64,000 nucleotides of DNA from Carnegiea gigantea (taxonomy: Eukaryota > Streptophyta > Magnoliopsida > Caryophyllales > Cactaceae). The position numbers and the translations under genes were made by a program. Shown in pieces: positions 1-11,964 of the stretch (its first letter is position 1; every line of letters begins with the position of its first letter). Where the stretch lies: NCBI GenBank assembly GCA_029747015.1, contig JAKOGI010000333.1, positions 62,001 to 126,000 on the forward strand, written 5' to 3'. Below the pieces are notes generated by a model. That model was given only the letters and a program-made list of their open reading frames with translations. It was not told where the DNA came from and searched no databases.

Positions 1-697
1 ATTGCGTGCAATCGCATACTGGTATTATCTAAAAGTTCTAAAAATACGTTAATTGATAAATTAAGTAACACTTTCAATAGCTAAAACCCTAGATGAAATG
101 TAAATATCTATATAGCAGAGTTAAGCATTAACATGTGCAAGGAGCACCTGTCATTCTTGTTCTAGAAACCTGATGGTTAGTAACTATGACCACTTGAGCT
201 GGTTGAGATGATGGTTTAATCCCCCCATAATTATGTGTGGGGGACTCCAAATCCACAAGTGCGTATGCAGTTTCTTCACCTGAGCCCTCCCACCACTTCA
301 CCCTTTAAAGATTCCTTTTAGTTAGGTTGCCCTTCTTGCTTTCGACAAACTATTCTCCTGTCTTTCTTCAGCGATCGTGGTTTGATTTAAGAATTTATTG
401 CTATTTGCTGGCACAGATGAGAATACGATTCTTTTAAAGGATGGGAATAAGACAACCCAACGGAGCTAATAATTTTGAACATAACATAAATACCACCTAA
501 ATACAAGGAGAAAATCATTAAGTGACAATCAATGTTTGTCATTCAAAGTACGGAGCTAGGAAAAACAATTGTTGAGAATACATAAAACTACTCAAACTAC
601 AGGATACAATGCAGGAAGGATTTGACTTGAACACTAATACTCTGGGAAGGGAGACTTGTATATACTATTGCTTGGAGGGTATAAGAGGTTATTATCT
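1..697. other. Unassigned AT-rich sequence
   Basis: Ordinary AT-rich intergenic sequence. I see no open reading frame of note, RNA gene or repeat structure here. It lies to the left of the hAT MITE at 706. Confidence 0.5.
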
Positions 698-705
698 TCT
701 GTTCA

Positions 706-949
706 CAGTGGCGGATCTATATCTTTTTATGGAGTCCATTAAAAACGGACCCTCATAAATATTTACAAATAAATTAAATGAGACAAAAAAGAACAATAAT
801 AATTATTCTATAGAAGGTTCACATGTCAGCTTTATGGGGGCCAACTATAGTACTATTTTCCCTCCCCCTAACTTGACATATAGATATGAGAGATTTTTTT
901 TCTCCCACCGGTCTGTGGCCCCCCTATCGCTAAGGTAGATCGGCCACTG
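706..949. mobile_element. Non-autonomous hAT MITE with 8-bp TSD
   Basis: The left end reads CAGTGGCGGATCTA and the right end, reverse-complemented, reads CAGTGGCCGATCTA: 14-bp terminal inverted repeats with one mismatch. An identical 8-bp duplication, TCTGTTCA, lies immediately outside (698-705 and 950-957). An 8-bp duplication and CAG...CTG ends are characteristic of hAT elements. At 244 bp it has no coding capacity and must have been moved by a transposase supplied elsewhere. Its ends resemble the right end of the longer hAT element at 20097-23414. Confidence 0.9.
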
Positions 950-957
950 TCTGTTCA

Positions 958-1508
958 ATAAGTTCAGTTGTTTCTAATGGTGCAGTGCAAGTATAGAGTA
1001 CCAAAATGTTCATTCATTCCCTGTGTATGGATGCATTCTAGACTGATCATCATAATCTCAAACATATTAAGATTTTGCTAAAAGTGTACCTAGTATGTAA
1101 AAAAATGAAGCAAAATAGTTGTTGATGTGCTAATCTTTGCAAATATGTATGCAATTAAAAAAATTTAAATTATTAGCAAAATTTTACTTAATTTAACCCT
1201 AATTCAGTAATAGAAGAAATATACTCTCAATTATTATCTTGCTAACTTAGAATTTTATGTCAACATAAGCAATATAATACTAATGTCCAGGGGAAAGCTA
1301 GTTGGAGTTTCATATTTCAGCCTTTAAGAGGTCCAAATTGTCCAGCCAAATGCAAGAATCAAGGTCCTTTGAATCCAACATAGAGGTTCTAATGATAGTA
1401 CCACCTAGTTAAGGTCCTATCCTATATGTAAACTAGCCAAAGCTACTTGCCAACATTTAACCTAGCCTTTATGTTTCTTAGTTCCTTTCAAATAAGAAAA
1501 TATGCATA
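958..1508. other. Unassigned AT-rich sequence
   Basis: No gene or repeat recognised between the two hAT elements. The stretch is AT-rich with only short chance reading frames. Confidence 0.5.
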
Positions 1509-1516
1509 GTAATTAC

Positions 1517-2701
1517 TAGACCTATCAATTCGAGCGGGCGGGTTAAATACGAGTCAGGTGTATTCGGGTTCGGGTAAAATACGGGTCGGGTGTATTTCGG
1601 ATTCGGGTAAAATACGGGTCGGCTGTATTTTGGTTTTACAGGTTTCGGATCAACCCAACGGGTTTAGAGCGCCTTTTCTGTAAGTTATTTTTCTTTTTTT
1701 AAAATCAAAAATTTTGCATATTTATTACTGAAAATTGTCGTTATTTAATGAAAATGCATAATAATTGTAATTTTTCAAAAGAATATTAAAATATTCAAAC
1801 ATTTTATTATAATATATGAACATCTTGTATGGGCGGGTAAAGAATTAAACCCCACTTGATTTTAGGTAGATCGACCCGTATATTGAAAGAAGGTTAATAG
1901 TGGGTCGACTATTTATTGGGCAGCCCGTCTAGAGCATTTTAATGGGTTGTAGCAGTTTCACCGCTAATAACCTATTTAATGATTTAATATTTTTATTAAC
2001 TAATCTACTAATGTCCAATCAAGTAAAACTTTATTAATGGACCGACCCCAATACAAATACGACTAGTCGTTTTTCTACCATTAGTATCATAGTTCAAGGC
2101 TAGTCAAAACGAAAACCAAATAAAATTAAATAAAAGAAGCACAAGATATTATCTTGCAGTTATAACATCAAAAATTTAAATTATTACAAATTAATTAATT
2201 TTAAAAAAATTGGACAGATTTGTTTAACTAACTATATAATGGTATGACTTTCACGTCTTTAATACTTGTGTTCTTTTAAATTAACTTTTTAAAAAAGATT
2301 AGATAGTTATTCCATGCAATTTTATACCTATTTTTAACGTTTTTTCATTTAAAAGTTGTGTACGGTTTTATTTTCAGAAAATGGAGAAGAAAAAATAAGA
2401 TTATTATTGTTTAATTTGTAAATAGATGCAATAGTTATATATTGTCTTTTCAAAATACTCAATAAAAATGACTAACCATTATTGTTAAAAGAGATAAATT
2501 AGAGAAAAATAAAGAACTAAGGATATAATGATCGGGTCAAGTGGCCGGGTTCGGGTTCGGGTCGGGTTTGACCCGCTAATTTGCGGGTTTTTCGGGTTCG
2601 GTTTATTTCGGATCCGGGCTGAGAAAATCGTGTTCAAAATCCAAAATTTGTGGGCTGGTTTGGGTCGGGTTTTCCGGTCGGGTCAAGTTTTGACAGGTTT
2701 A
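1517..2701. mobile_element. Non-autonomous Ac-like hAT element
   Basis: The left end reads TAGACCTATCAA and the reverse-complemented right end TAAACCTGTCAA. The flanks are GTAATTAC (1509-1516) and GTAATTAT (2702-2709), an 8-bp duplication with one change. Both subterminal regions (about 1530-1670 and 2528-2690) are dense in GGGTCGGGTT/CGGGTTCGGGT-type motifs, as in many plant Ac-type hAT elements. The 1185-bp body between is AT-rich and non-coding. A 64-residue reading frame at 2528-2722 is a by-product of the GGGT-rich subterminal repeats and runs past the end of the element. Confidence 0.85.
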
Positions 2702-2709
2702 GTAATTAT

Positions 2710-3178
2710 CACTGAAAAATAGTATGTAATGTTCCCAATGAATAACATTCAGAAGAATCTATAAAAACTACTCACTAGAAGAAAAACCAAATCCATCAAA
2801 CTCCTAACAACCAAGCAGGAAACTAAACTAAAAACAACTAATTCTAAATCTATACAAATGAGAACGAATATGTGCACAGTAATTACTCACATAATTGCGG
2901 CTTCTACTTAATTAAATCATTATATAAGACAATATAAGAGTAAATCAAACCTAAATATAATAGCATTAAGAGGTATGCAATAGTAGCAGATAGCCTACAA
3001 CAAAATTTCTAAGCAAACACTAGAAGGAAATCAAGAGGGATACGATTCAGCATACCTCGAGTAAGAGACAACAAAATTTGTAAGCAGACAAAATTTGTAA
3101 GCAAACATTAGAAGGAAATTAAATGATAAATAATCACTTTTGTCCTTATTAATAACATTTAATGATAAATTTTATGTT
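2710..3178. other. Unassigned AT-rich sequence
   Basis: AT-rich, without a recognised gene. A short motif around AAGCAAACACTAGAAGGAAAT recurs with changes at about 3012 and 3100, so this may be internal sequence of the CACTA-like element whose end lies at 3222. No matching left terminus was found. Confidence 0.4.
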
Positions 3179-3222
3179 TGGTCGTTAAAACGTGGTCGTT
3201 AAAAATCTAGTTTCTAGTAGTG
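3179..3222. mobile_element. CACTA-type terminus (fragment)
   Basis: The segment ends TTTCTAGTAGTG, which read inward from the right is CACTACTAGAAA, the usual CACTA (En/Spm) terminal sequence. It is preceded by two close copies of TGGTCGTTAAAA (about 3179-3190 and 3193-3204), resembling subterminal repeats. I could not find a matching left end or a clear 3-bp duplication, so only this end can be supported. Confidence 0.55.
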
Positions 3223-3417
3223 TATGTTATTTAGATATGTACTTGTTTGAATTTAATTTTTTTTATAAGTGTCATATGACTTTTAATCAATGAATTTATT
3301 CTTTGTTTGCAAAATAAAACAAACTATGACATAATGGTTCAAATTGTCAATTTTTTGTATTTACATGCACCAAATTAATGTCAAATTGAATTTTTTAAAT
3401 GGATCGACATTGAATAC

Positions 3418-3533
3418 CACTATTATTATTATTGTTGTTATTCTTCTTCTTCTTCTTCTTCTTCTTCTTTTTCTTCTTCTTCTTCTTATTATTATGATGT
3501 TGTTATTGTTGTTGTTGTTGTGCCAGCATAATC
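3418..3533. repeat. TTA/TTC/TTG trinucleotide tract
   Basis: Imperfect trinucleotide repeats shift from ATT to TTC to TTG. The tract produces a leucine/isoleucine-rich reading frame that I regard as meaningless. Confidence 0.85.
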
Positions 3534-4114
3534 GACTTAGGGTTTTAGTGTTCTTATTTGGCGAATCTAACTAGGTAATTCGAAGATCGAAGAGCAAGCA
3601 AGGTCCTAAAGTTTAATGTGCTTCATCAATTTGGCTCGTCCTAGTTACTAGTAAAGTGTTTCCCATCAAATAGATTGGTTTGAATCTTCCTCTCAAAAGT
3701 GCCCATCAACTATGGTTGTTTCTTATTTTACTTTATGTTGTTATCCCTTACTGTTTTCCGTGTGTCTTGGTCTGCACAATTCTAAACATGGAGGTTGTTC
3801 AATCCATTTATTGCTTTTGTAAGTCTTTACTTAAGCATAGATTTAAAGGATAGAAAAATGGTAGCGTTTATGCTTTTCTCGATTTTCGATTTCCTGGTAG
3901 TGTCCTACAAAATTTGTGGTTGGGAGATTTATTGTATGCTTATCAATGATCTCGAAATGACATTTGCCATTCCTCCTTCATTTTCTGCCTTAAAGTATGG
4001 ATCGTTTCCTTTGGAATAGCTCTTGCATTGGCATACATATAATTCCCTTTGTGTTGCACTTATTCATACTTATCTTGTAGACCATGGGTTTGACAAAATC
4101 ATGTTGTGTTTTAA

Positions 4115-4551
4115 ATGGATTCGCTTGATGAAATTCAACATAAAGTGAAATTTCTAAAAGATAAAAGGAATCGATGTTTCAAAAATAATGAATTTGCTAA
4201 TGCCTCAGTGTAGTATTTATCTGCATTAAGTTGTTACGTCTTGGTTGCATTACCACAGGTGTAGATGAGGATCTTTTCAACCATCTAGCAATTTCTCTAA
4301 ATCTAACTATCTCAAAAGTTAAACAATGATAGTTTATGAGAACCATAATGTTATGCTCTACAATTCTTGACTTTGACTCTCACTATATTAAAGCTCGACT
4401 AAAGAGAGCGAACACAACACTGGGTTTGCACAATGTTAATATAGCATTTTGTGACTTGAGGGAAGCTGCTTGGATTGAACCCAATAACTCCGATATTACA
4501 AAGGAACTTGAAAAAGTTAATAGTGTAGACCGTCACCTTCACGATTGCTGA
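4115..4551 (+). pseudogene. Possible TPR-domain protein pseudogene fragment
   Basis: Two coding-like stretches lie in different frames. The first (4115-4213) starts at an ATG and contains FLKDKRNRCFKNNEFANAS, which resembles helix A of a tetratricopeptide repeat (K-x-x-GN-x-x-FK-x-x-x-F-x-x-A); it stops at TAG 4211-4213. The second (4336-4551) contains KARLKRANTTLGLH and AAWIEPNNSDITKELEKV, resembling a TPR with the common '(I/L)EPNN' ending and the start of the following helix. The AG before GTGTAGATG near 4260 could be an old splice acceptor. No intact frame joins them. TPR proteins act as protein-protein adaptors. The family call rests on motif shape only, so it could be another helical repeat. 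Confidence 0.35.
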
Positions 4552-4553
4552 AA

Positions 4554-6065
4554 GTAATTGAAGGATTCCGAGTGAAAAGGTAGTTGTGTAGAGGAATGGG
4601 CTTATGTGGACTCACAGGAAGAGGGAAAATAGTGGAATATTATTAAATATGAGTAGTCAGCTAAAAGCTCTGAGGTAGAGATGACAAATATAGGATCTTC
4701 TAAGAAGAATTGATTACTACATCTTTTGCCTCAGAAGCTACAAGTGTGGTAAATAATTCAGCTATAATGCCTATAGTTAAATCAAGAAGTAGAGAAGTCA
4801 AGTTTGGATATAATTTTGGAATGGACCTAGATAGGGAGAGCCTATATTATAGTTTATCATTAACTTATACAACAAGCTTGGAGGGTAGGAGGAATATTAG
4901 TCCTACCACATCTTGGACATCACCTTCAATGGATGTTGACAGAGCTCTAGATGTTGTTTTCCGCTTATCAAGGGAAACTAATGAAAATGTTCATGCAACG
5001 ATCGCTTCAACTACCTCACTTAGCTTATAAAAGAATCTAGCATGAGAGAGCAATAGGATATTATGACAATCTATCAATGACCTACATGAATTGTTTGGGC
5101 TCGATCAACGGATAGTAATATTATGAAGAAGCAGGCTTTGTTAGGGTTTGATCAAATTGCAAAGTCTACAATGAAAGTGAAGATTCTATAAGCTCTTAGC
5201 ATGGTTAATGCAATTGGTAAAGAAATAGACTCATCATGTGGGGAAGATGCTGTGATAAGTCCCTTTCAATTTTCTACACGAACACAAAGTTATCAAAAAG
5301 GGAGCAAACGAACTAAAAGGAAGAAATGCCAGTCATGGCAACACACGTGACTTGCAAAAAAGTGGGCAACTTTGGGCAGAGTGAGATTTGGCTTCGCAAT
5401 ATTTAATCCTCCTTCAATTGAATGGTGCAGGGAACATTATAAGTGAGGCAAGAGATTCAAGCAATGAATGCAAACAAATTCATTAAACAGATAATGCTTA
5501 CCCTGATCAACTTCGGAAGAGAAAGTCCGAGGTGCTAGGTTTGGAAGCTGTGGAATGGATAATCAAGAAAAATTTGTAGCAAATATTGAAAACAACAGGT
5601 TTTGTAAACTTTATGGTTGTACTATCTACAAATTCTCTACAACAATATCAAGGGATGGTTTCAGAGTGACGTAGTCGCTAGGGATCTTGTAGTGCTTTTC
5701 ACATGTTACATGTTCATATTGCCTTGCTGACCAAAAAAAAAAAAAGGAAAAAAAGAAGTGATGGAACCATAATTTGAAGCCAACCCTGTTTAATCTAAGA
5801 CCTAAAAAACAAATAGAGAGAGAAAACATTAAAAAAAGAAAAATCTTTACAGAGAATAAGAGAAAAAGAGTCTACTCTAGGTCAAACTTTTTCGTTGATA
5901 TAAGTATAACCTTACTATGATGCTGTCTGGGCATCTTTGAAATCCTATTCAATTTTTTTAATGGCTGTTTTTTGAATGTGACTATAGCATAGCTAGACAA
6001 TTTCCTATCTTTTGTGTATTTGGAATTATTTTCATAACATTCCCAAATTATAATGCACAAACTCA
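4554..6065. other. Unassigned region with one open stretch
   Basis: A 106-codon open stretch on the plus strand (4710-5030) contains SLEGRRNISPTTSWTSP and a C-terminal DVVFRLSRETNENVHATI segment. I do not recognise it. Beyond it the sequence is full of stops. A basic KRKKC-containing stretch near 5313 may be a remnant of the same gene. This could be further decayed exon sequence of the upstream TPR-like fragment or an old transposon. Confidence 0.25.
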
Positions 6066-6070
6066 GGTGG

Positions 6071-7420
6071 TGATAAACCTCTATTTTGACCTTATCTTAG
6101 CCCCTATTTGATCCCTTTTTCTCATTGTTTTTGCATTGAATTTTGACGAGAAAGGGTTAAATTTGCCTCCTTTAGTCCAATTGTGCTTGTTGGGTGATTT
6201 TCCTGGTTTTCAGGAGTTAATGCCAAGAATATGAGAAAATCACTAATTTAAATGGAAAGAAAGACCTTGGGGACATGTTTTCGGGAGGAAAAGAAGTCCT
6301 ATGAAGTTCCAAGGGCAAGAAAAGAAAGTTTAGAGGGCTAAATAGAGTGCATAGTTAGGTGTGCACCTTTCCTATAGTTTTCAATCTTCAAACCAATGGC
6401 TACGCATGAGCAGTGCACCACCGTATGTCTACCAATGCGTGGGGTGGACAGCCGTGTGTCGTCGAATCAAGGTCATGTGCCTCCCCAAACTACGCGTTGT
6501 TAAATTGGTTTTCTAGCAATTTTGGGGGGATATCTTGTCTTTTCTTCAAAGCACTCTCTTAGAGGCGATTTTAGTGTTTGTTTGTGAGATTTCTAAGACT
6601 CTTTTGCATCAAGTTTTTCATCATTGATGATTGTTTGACGACCATTGTTACGCTTAATCCAAGTTTGCCTCTCAATTCTTTCTTTCTTTTATCATTGTTT
6701 TCTATGGTTTTTTAGCGTGAATCATGTTTGCTATTCTAATGATTGATTTGATTGTTCTCAATATGATTCATGGCTAGTCTCCCAACTTGGGTTGGGATTA
6801 AGGCCTATTATGTTATTTAAATCACGAATTATCCCGAAACCTCTACTGGCTTCATGCTTGTGATTGTGATTTCTACTATGCACACCATGTGTTCAATGAA
6901 TTGCTTGAGAAAGCCTTCATATGATATTATTCGGGTTTAAGGGAGTGTTGAAAGATGAAACTTTTATCTAGCATAAACTAATAGACAACTAAGATTTTAA
7001 TATTAAAATAATTGAAGTTCTAATTGAGATTCGAGATCATAGATGTTGTAGTCCTTTGACATTACTCCCATGAAATAGGTGGCTATAGTCCTAGGATTAG
7101 TCTTCGGCCCTTGAGAGAGAGAGGAGATGGGTTTAGTTGGCAATCTATTCATTCATAATTGCAAACTTGGGTGAGTTTGATGGGGTTTGATTCATTTGCA
7201 TAATTATGTTGTTAATTCCAATCGAGGTGTTTCGTTATCCTGATTTCTTATTCATTCTTAGTTATTGTCGTTGCTTTAGTTAAACATTTGAACCACCATG
7301 TCTATTTTGCCTACATTAAGTGTTGAAAGTTAGTTTTCTGATTGAAGTCAAGTTCCTTATGGACATGACTCATACTTACCGGTTGTTATATCGTACACTT
7401 GCGGTAAATTTTACTTAAGT
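6071..7420 (+). repeat. 5' LTR of Ty3/gypsy element
   Basis: The LTR begins TGATAAAC and aligns along its length with 11965-13364, with many scattered differences, pointing to an old insertion. The expected ...TCAACA end is changed here to ...TTAAGT. It is followed after three bases by the primer site. Confidence 0.88.
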
Positions 7421-7423
7421 TTT

Positions 7424-7441
7424 TAGCACCGTTGTCGGGGA
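7424..7441 (+). other. Primer-binding site, tRNA-Asp-like
   Basis: TAGCACCGTTGTCGGGGA closely matches TGGCGCCGTTGCCGGGGA, the complement of the tRNA-Asp 3' end that primes many Athila/Tat-type elements. It lies three bases inside the 5' LTR, where first-strand synthesis would start. Confidence 0.8.
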
Positions 7442-7570
7442 ACTTGATTATTTCAACATCAAAGTTGACCAAAACACTTTAGATTAGGCCTTTTCTTTTT
7501 CTTTCTTTATCTTTTACTTTTCTCTATCCTTGTTTGGACTCGCCTACGCCTGGTATAATTCTTGTTTTGT

Positions 7571-9019
7571 ATGCACAAGTACAATCGAGGGAATCAAAAT
7601 CTTATTTCCTTGAATCCCTAGATCAAAGCTACTGCACGAAAGCAAAGCAGCGCTCATAGGAAGATGAAAGTAGAAGCTGTAATTGCTGGAAGGGACAACT
7701 GCATTCGAAGGGATTATGTCCTACCTCAATCGTAGGGTATCACTTTATCCATAGTGAACCCAATGATGGAGGTGAACATCTTTGAGCTCTGCCCAGTCTT
7801 CACCCCTCTAGTGGAAAGAGACCAGTTCGTTGGACACCCCTCTGAGAAGCCCTAACATATGCCTTTGTAATTTCCTTGTGAAGTGTGATACCATCAAGGT
7901 AAATGGGGTATCCACTGATGTCGTTCGGCTAAGGCTCTTCCTATTCTAATTGAGCGATAGACCAGAGACTAGCTTCAAAATGAGGAGCCAAATGCCTTCG
8001 CTACATGGGATGCACTCTCCAAAGCGTTCCTCAGCAAGTACTTCCCACCAGGAAAGACTGCCAAGTTAAGGGCATACATCACTTCATTCACCAAACTTTA
8101 TGGCGAGTCACTGTATGAGGCTTAGGAGAGATTCAAGGATCTCTAACTCCAATGTCCACACCATGGTGTCTCCGATTAGCTCTTAATTCAGACATTTTAC
8201 AATGCAGTAGACCAAAATCTGTAGGTGTCCATTAATGCTATAGTTAGGGGTGCCCTTACGGTGAAATCAATTAAAGTTGCAAAGGCCATACTGGAAGATG
8301 TGGTAGCTAACAATTATCATTGGTCTAATGAGCATCCCATTTTGAAGAGGAGTAGTAGCAAGCATGATATTGATGGGATGGATCTCCTCACGAGCAAGGT
8401 TGATGCCCTTGCACAATGGTTTGATCTACTTGGGGCCCCTTCTTCTAGGAGTTCTTCGACCATGGTGTGTGTTTGTGAGATTTATGGCATTCAGGGACAT
8501 AGGGTTGCTGATTATCAGGCCACCTTTCAGGGAAGAGAATATGCTAATGCCCTTTAAAACTATAATCCACGGACACAAAACAACCCTTACTCGGGTAATT
8601 ACAATCCAAGATGGATGAATAACCCAAATTTCTCCTACCGGAACACCAACCGCTTGCCACCTAATACCACTCAACCCCCTGGCTTCTAAAATTGACAAAC
8701 ATGCAACCCTCCTCCCTAACCTCCACAACCAAAGTTCAACATAGAAAGTCTTATGGAGTGCTTCAAAGCCACCTAAGCTAAGACTAATGAAGCTCTTGGT
8801 GAGTCGATAAATCAGCTAACTTTCAAGTTTGAGGCTATGGCATCCCACCAGAAGGTGGTGGATACCCAGATTGCCCAGATAGCTCAGCAAATTAGCCATC
8901 TATCCCGACCTCAAGGGCATCAACTAGGTCAACCTGAATCCAACCCTAGGGGTCATGTCAAAGTCATTTCCATGCGGCACGAGGTGTTAGTGGAGAGCCC
9001 CATAATGGTCATTCAATAG
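7571..9019 (+). pseudogene. gag: Ty3/gypsy gag pseudogene
   Basis: Gag forms the particle shell of the retrotransposon. Across several frames I can read family-typical stretches in order: CDTIKVNGVSTDVVRLRLF (near 7890), LSKAFLSKYFPPGKTAKLR (near 8020), GESLYEA-x-ERFKDL (near 8103), CPHHGVSD (8156), the conserved AILEDVVANNYHW (8298), NPYSGNYNPRWMNNPNFSYR (near 8587) and DTQIAQIAQQISHLSRPQG (8861). At least five stops and two frameshifts break it. The Cys/His motif seen in many gags is degraded: CVCEIYGIQGHRVADYQ keeps only part. The start at 7571 is the first ATG in frame with the early gag-like residues and is approximate. Confidence 0.8.
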
Positions 9020-9121
9020 GTAGCATCAGTTCTCGTTTCTATAGAAACAGAGGGAAGGAGGAAAGGAGAGAGTTCACCTCCAATTTGCCCTTACCATCCA
9101 CCTCCACCATTCCCTCAGAGG

Positions 9122-10096
9122 GTGGCATGGTCTAATATGTCCAAGCTTGAGCCCAACTTTGTGAGATTTCTAAAATTGCGTCAAAAGGTGTATGTGAACG
9201 TCCCTTTCTTGGAAGCTCTCAAAGAAGCACTTTCCTACTTGAATTTTTTGAGCTTCTTCTCACAAAAGGCAAGCTTGAGGAGGTCACAGTGGTCCCTATT
9301 GGAGGGATCTACAATGCAGTTCTATAGAGCAAGTCCCCATCCGAGCTATAGGATCCTGACAGTTTCACCATCATCTGTGCTATAGCAGACCTACAAATTA
9401 AGAGAGCTCTCTATGACTTGGGGGCCAGCGTGAGCTTGATGCCTCTCTCTCACTATAGGATGCTTTAGTTGCAGCACCTGTAACCCACCACTCTGATCGT
9501 TCAATAGGCTGATCATTCGATCAAGCGTCCTATAGGTCTTCTAGAGGATGTTCCAATTCAGGTTGATAAGTTTGCCATTCCATGTGACTTCACTGTATGG
9601 ATATGGATGAAGGCCGTAAGTCCCCATCATCCTAGCTAGGGAGGCCGTTCTCGCTACTGTAGGGGCAGTGATTAATGTGCAGGCAGGCACCATAACCTTC
9701 CAGTTGTGTAGGGAGAAGGTTGACTTTTGCTTTTCTCCACCCGCTGCCCTTCAACTCACAGCACCTGTAGCTCTTATGGTTTTTGCTATTTCTACAGCAG
9801 TTTTTAAGGTTAAGGTTCTTAAAGGAGAAAAGGGACCTGGCACAAACTCTCATGCCCCTTTTACTCAACCTTTATTACTCTTAACTTGGTTGGGACGCAC
9901 TGCTGTTTGTCCTAGGGAGGCGGTGGATTCATCACCATTCACTGTTTCAGTTATTCCACCTCCCTCCTTTCCACCACGATCTGCTGCCAGAGGTAAGGGT
10001 CAAGTTAGGGACCTAAAACAAGTGCTTTTTGGGAGGCAACCCAAGCATTTACTTACTTTCAAACAAAACAAGCATGTCATTTTTTCCCCCTTGTAG
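9122..10096 (+). pseudogene. Ty3/gypsy aspartic protease remnant
   Basis: Downstream of gag, in alternating frames, lie PDSFTIICAIADLQIKRALY followed by the active-site segment DLGASVSLMPLS (near 9414). Plant elements of this group typically show DLGAS here in place of DSGA. IKRPIGLLEDVPIQVDKF (near 9520) and AVINVQAGTITFQLCREKVD (near 9668) follow, as in the family. The protease cuts the Gag-Pol polyprotein. After about 9730 a 105-residue open stretch without protease similarity runs to the TAG at 10094. It includes VLFGRQPKHLLT, a sequence normally found just before the 3' untranslated region, so RT to integrase has been removed between these points. Confidence 0.75.
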
Positions 10097-11964
10097 TTTC
10101 CCTATTCATTATAACTCCATCCCTTTCTCTTGTTTCTTTAAATGTCGTTTTATTAAGGACAATGAAAATCTCAAGCATGGGGGAATGAACTTGCAGCTCT
10201 TTTAGTGAAATTATAGACTTTTGTAGCGTTTAACTGGCATCTCTTGCATTTGCATCATATAGATAGAACTTCATGCAGTTTTACTAGGTTATTCTTGCAT
10301 TTTTTCTTTTTATTTTAGTAGGGCATGTAGCTTAGACCATAGGTTAGATCTTGCATCATAAGATGAAAGGTGATCGAGTTGGGTATTCATAAACTTTTCA
10401 GGTACCACTTCTTACCCTCCTCTTCAAATCCTCTATGTGTTTTTATTGCTGTCTTAGTTAGATCTATTGCTATTGAAATATTGAATAAATTACCCCTGAA
10501 TCTTGAAAACCCCTCCCATGATAATAATGCAAGGGGGTGATGATTGGTTAACTTAGCTTGATTGTGTATTGAGATGTGACTTGTCTTGGTGTAAATTTTG
10601 TAAAAATTATGTTGTCATTGCCATTTAGAATTACTTAACCTGATTTTCCATGCCAATCACTCTTTCCATTCATTTAGTTTGGCTTGATTGATCTTGATTA
10701 GTGGTGTATCTTGGAATGAGTTGCATTGATTATGATAGATTGACCTCTGAGATTTTGTGCTTAATGACGATTCATTATATATAGTCTCACATTTCCTTTC
10801 TTGTGTGACTCATCCATAATTGTAACTCTAGAACTTAGCGTGTTTCTCTTCAAGATCGCATTTGGCATATGCATATGTTAATATGATTGAGGCATCCTTT
10901 GTTCTATTTAACCACATGAGCCTAAAAGCCATCCATTGATGTGTGTCACTCCTTTTGCTAGCCCTTTGTGCCTTTCCCTACTTTATTGTGCACCTTGTTT
11001 ACTACACCTTTGGCCTCTGCACAACTTTCACACCTTAGCCAGGGTCTAGTGGAGCAATACTTTTACATAGAGTTGAGTATATTTTATGGATGGTTCCACC
11101 GTTTGGGTGTTTCTAATTATGGTGTTTGATTTGAAGGAGTATGAATTGAGAGTTTGTATTTTCTCATGGCATTCACACATTTTGTTTTTGCTTCTAAAAA
11201 AACAAAAAAAAAATAAAGATAAAACCCAAAAAAAAGAGAAAAGGAAGGGGGGAAAAAAACAATGCAAAAGAGAAGATGTGAAAAAGTGTTTGGCATAATG
11301 ATTCATTAATAAGTTTAATCAACTCCTTTTACATGGGTTTTTTTTTGGGGTTTGCTCTCATTCTTAATTGAGGTGTAAAGTACATATCTTGGTGTTCTAT
11401 TGTTGTGGAAGTGTTTCACTCCCTAATCTCTTTGCTAGTGGCTCCATTTTCCTTATAATGATTCCACTTCTCACCTATAACCTTAACCCTATTGCACCCT
11501 TCTACAAATCCTCAAGATTAACATTTTTGCATATGCATAAGTGGTAGAGAATCGAGAGCCTCACAAAGCTAATTGTAGTTTGCATGATTGTTAGGAGTAT
11601 TGAGTGTACCCGAATTCTATATTCTAAGCATGTTGAGAGGAGTTTCCTACTTTATCCCAAGGTGAGATTCTATCGGTCATGCTTACTCATCACTTATTGA
11701 GAAAAGGTCTTGTCTTACTACATGTTTTAATATTGGGGTGTTTGGCATGTTGCATTTGGTAGGGTGATTTATAGACAGTGATGTATGTGCTTTATTAAAA
11801 ATGTTTTTGACACTTTGACTTGGCTACCTTTTATACATAGTTATACCTGATTGGTCAATTGTTATTTTCTTGCCTGAGGAGGGTGTGATTATGGGTTCAT
11901 CTCCCTTATTAATCGTTCGAGAATTAGTCTTGTTTGTGAATAGGCAAGAGATATGCATCGGAGT
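10097..11964 (+). other. 3' untranslated region of Ty3/gypsy element
   Basis: Non-coding. It opens with TTAAGGACAATGAAAATCTCAAGCATGGGGG, a pattern (split here for length: TTAAGGACAATGAAA, then AAGCATGGGGG) typical of the region after integrase in Athila/Tat-type elements. The polypurine tract before the 3' LTR is weak (AGGCAAGAGATATGCATCGGAG). No gene is seen. Confidence 0.6.

Noticed and set aside
1530..1670. Telomere-like or satellite GGGTCGGGTT repeats
   Set aside because: The plant telomere unit is TTTAGGG. These words are confined to the two subterminal regions of an Ac-like hAT with defined ends.
2771..3222. A complete CACTA element starting at CACTAGAAGAAAAAC (2771)
   Set aside because: The left sequence is only loosely similar to the right terminus, and the flanking trinucleotides differ (ACT against TAT).
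8426..8728. 100-codon minus-strand frame
   Set aside because: It is antisense to recognisable gag sequence on the plus strand.
11046..11306. 86-codon minus-strand frame rich in Phe
   Set aside because: It arises from an A-rich tract in the 3' untranslated region of the gypsy element; no domain and no homologue recognised.
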